Below are positions 13,560 through 15,349 of a DNA stretch of 15,349 nucleotides, piece after piece; within the stretch, counting starts at the first letter, position 1, and each line of letters starts with the position of its first letter. The position numbers and the translations under genes are program-made. Under the pieces are notes generated by a model. That model saw nothing but the letters and a program-made list of their open reading frames with translations, did not search any database and was not told the DNA's origin. This DNA comes from Thiomonas sp. (lineage in GTDB: Bacteria > Pseudomonadota > Gammaproteobacteria > Burkholderiales > Burkholderiaceae_C): NCBI GenBank assembly GCA_028706735.1, contig JAQTVS010000026.1, positions 1 through 15,349 of the forward strand, read 5' to 3'.

Positions 13560-15349
13560 TCAACCATAACCGCCGCCGCCGGGCGTTTGAATGACAAACA
13601 CATCTCCCGGCTGCATTTCTGCGCTGGCGCAAGCGGGCAGCGGCTCGATGCGGCCGTCGGCGCGTTCGATCTGGTTGATGCCGACTGCACCAGGAGCGCC
13701 GCCCGCCATGCCGAACGCCGGCACGCGGCGGCCGTTGGAGAGGATGCCCGCGGTCATCGGCTCCAGAAAGCGGATGCGCCGCACGCCGCCGTTGCCACCG
13801 CTCCAGCGCCCGGCTCCGCCGGAACCGGCGCGGATGGCGAAGCTCTCCAGCCGCACCGGGTAGCGCCATTCCAGCACTTCGGGGTCAGTCAGGCGGGAGT
13901 TGGTCATGTGGGTCTGCACCACGGATGTGCCGTCGAAGCCCCCGGTCCGCTGGCCATGCCCATCGAACACGCCACCCGCGCCGGAGCCGCCCGCGATGGT
14001 CTCGTAATACTGATGCTGCGCGTTGCCGAAGGTGAAGTTGTTCATGGAGCACTGGCTCGCGGCCTGCACGCCCAGTGCGCCGAATAGCGCATTGGTCACG
14101 CACATGCTCACTTCCACATTGCCCGCCACCACCGCGGCGGGCGCGTGCGGCGCCAGCATTGAGCCTTCGGGCACGATGAGGTGCAGGGGCTTGAGGCAAC
14201 CGGCGTTGAGCGGAATGTCGTCGTCCACCAGGCAGCGAAAAACGTACAGCACCGCCGCCACGGTGACGGCCTTTGGCGCATTGAAATTATCGGGCTGCTG
14301 CGGCGAGGTGCCGGTGAAGTCGATCACGGCTTCACGCCGTTCGCGGTTGACGCGGATGCTCACGCTGATGCGCGCGCCGCTGTCGAGCTCCAGGCTGAAT
14401 GCGCCGTCGTGCAGCGCGCCGATCACCCGGCGCACCGCGGCCTCGGCGTTGTCCTGCACATGCTGCATATAAGCGCGCACCACGTTCAGGCCGTAGTCGG
14501 CCACGAGTTTGCGCAGTTCGTGCGCGCCGGTCTGGTTGGCCGCGATCTGCGCCTTGAGATCGGCAAGGTTCTGCTGCGGATTGCGCGCCGGCCAGCGTCC
14601 GCCAGACAGCAGCGCCAGCACCTCGGCTTCGCGCAGGCGGCCTGCCTCCACCAGCTTGAAGTTGTCGATCACCACGCCTTCTTCAAGAATGCTGCGCGAG
14701 AACGGCGGCATGGAGCCGGGGGTGATGCCGCCGATGTCGGCATGGTGGCCGCGCGAGCCGACGTAGAACAGCACGTCGCGCCCGGCGGCGTCGAACACCG
14801 GCGTGACCACGGTGACATCGGGCAGATGCGTGCCGCCGTGATAGGGGTCGTTGAGCATGAACACATCGCCGGGCCGCATGGCAGTGCGGTTTGCGTGGAT
14901 GACCGTCTGGATGCTCTCGCCCATCGATCCGAGATGCACCGGCATATGCGGCGCGTTGGCGATGAGCTGGCCCTGCGCGTCGAACAGCGCGCAAGAGAAG
15001 TCCAGCCGCTCCTTGATGTTGACCGACACGGCGGTGTTCTGCAGTTGCACGCCCATCTGTTCTGCGATGTGCATGAACTGGTTGTTGAACAGCTCCAGCC
15101 GCACCGGGTTGACCGCGGTGTCATCGTCGCGCGCGCAGGCCTGGGCGGCCAGCCGGTGCAGTTCCACATGGCCGGCCGCGGTGATGCGGGCGCTCCAGCC
15201 GGGCTCGACGAGCAGGGTGGTGTGGGCATCAGCCAGCAGCGCGGGGCCATCGACATGCTGGCCGGGCTGGCACTCGGCGCGCCGCACCAGCACGGTGTCT
15301 TGCCAGCGGCCGCCAAGGAACACGGGCAGCCGGGCGTGCGGCGGCATGA
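13560..15349 (-). CDS. 5-oxoprolinase/hydantoinase-type hydrolase, C-terminal part (5' end outside window)
   Basis: The frame is open to the right edge, so the gene is cut there and only about 595 C-terminal residues are visible. The first 65 or so visible residues (VFLGGRWQDTVLV...GPALLADAHTTLLVEPGWSA) are the tail of a HyuA/oxoprolinase-A domain. From about residue 79 (VNPVRLELFNNQFMHIAEQMG) a complete HyuB/oxoprolinase-B domain follows to the C-terminus. It includes ANAPHMPVHLGSM, MLNDPYHGGTHLPD, VGSRGHHADIGG and the terminal TPGGGGYG. The A-to-B fusion in one chain matches full-length ATP-dependent 5-oxoprolinases of roughly 1200 residues. Related hydantoinases use the same layout, so the substrate stays open. 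The ATG at 15345-15347 is internal and not a credible start. A repeat element follows the stop. Confidence 0.93.
   Translation of the reverse strand, partial: MPPHARLPVFLGGRWQDTVLVRRAECQPGQHVDGPALLADAHTTLLVEPGWSARITAAGHVELHRLAAQACARDDDTAVNPVRLELFNNQFMHIAEQMGVQLQNTAVSVNIKERLDFSCALFDAQGQLIANAPHMPVHLGSMGESIQTVIHANRTAMRPGDVFMLNDPYHGGTHLPDVTVVTPVFDAAGRDVLFYVGSRGHHADIGGITPGSMPPFSRSILEEGVVIDNFKLVEAGRLREAEVLALLSGGRWPARNPQQNLADLKAQIAANQTGAHELRKLVADYGLNVVRAYMQHVQDNAEAAVRRVIGALHDGAFSLELDSGARISVSIRVNRERREAVIDFTGTSPQQPDNFNAPKAVTVAAVLYVFRCLVDDDIPLNAGCLKPLHLIVPEGSMLAPHAPAAVVAGNVEVSMCVTNALFGALGVQAASQCSMNNFTFGNAQHQYYETIAGGSGAGGVFDGHGQRTGGFDGTSVVQTHMTNSRLTDPEVLEWRYPVRLESFAIRAGSGGAGRWSGGNGGVRRIRFLEPMTAGILSNGRRVPAFGMAGGAPGAVGINQIERADGRIEPLPACASAEMQPGDVFVIQTPGGGGYG

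Noticed and set aside
15345..15347. ATG near the right edge as the start of the oxoprolinase gene
   Set aside because: The residues after it are the tail of the HyuA-type domain, so the true start lies outside the window.

Overview
The window is GC-rich, densely packed chromosomal DNA. It fits a Betaproteobacterium of the Burkholderiales, and a Thiomonas-like organism is my guess from the gene set and protein style, not a computed result. It reads as mostly core and metabolic genes. I see no prophage, integron, CRISPR array, insertion sequence or RNA gene.

Layout, left to right. Bases 1-201 have no recognisable gene. Bases 202-391 hold a 190-bp inverted-repeat element. Electron-transfer flavoprotein:ubiquinone oxidoreductase (minus, 406-2091) follows, then a hemolysin III/PAQR membrane protein (minus, 2221-2901). 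A Fsr-type major facilitator exporter (plus, 3048-4289) ends in a clear intrinsic terminator (4311-4334). Next come a small exported protein (plus, 4450-4854) and a DUF3365 c-type haem protein (minus, 4893-5501) with an FNR-like box upstream. A PF10014-type 2-oxoglutarate/Fe(II) dioxygenase (minus, 5684-6469) overlaps the end of glnS (minus, 6469-8238). A small secreted proline/tyrosine-rich protein (plus, 8429-8815) converges on a YjgR/DUF853 HerA-like ATPase (minus, 8827-10341). The pair yebC-purD (plus, 10466-12489) converges with an 11-bp overlap on a pfkB-type sugar-phosphate kinase (minus, 12479-13432). A second, 108-bp copy of the inverted-repeat element (13443-13550) precedes a 5'-truncated 5-oxoprolinase/hydantoinase-type gene (minus, 13560 to the right edge).

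Functionally the genes are a mosaic: respiratory electron entry from acyl-CoA/amino-acid dehydrogenation (ETF-QO), translation (GlnS, YebC), purine synthesis (PurD), carbon metabolism (PfkB), 5-oxoproline/hydantoin-like hydrolysis, and envelope or periplasmic proteins. The most interesting non-genic signal is the pair of related inverted-repeat elements. They share a 22-bp terminal arm and a fixed 2-base asymmetry between the arms. In both cases the same arm lies within about 15 bp of a stop codon. They look like a REPIN/MITE-type family. The most interesting gene arrangement is the TGATG overlap joining glnS to an amino-acid-hydroxylase-like dioxygenase.
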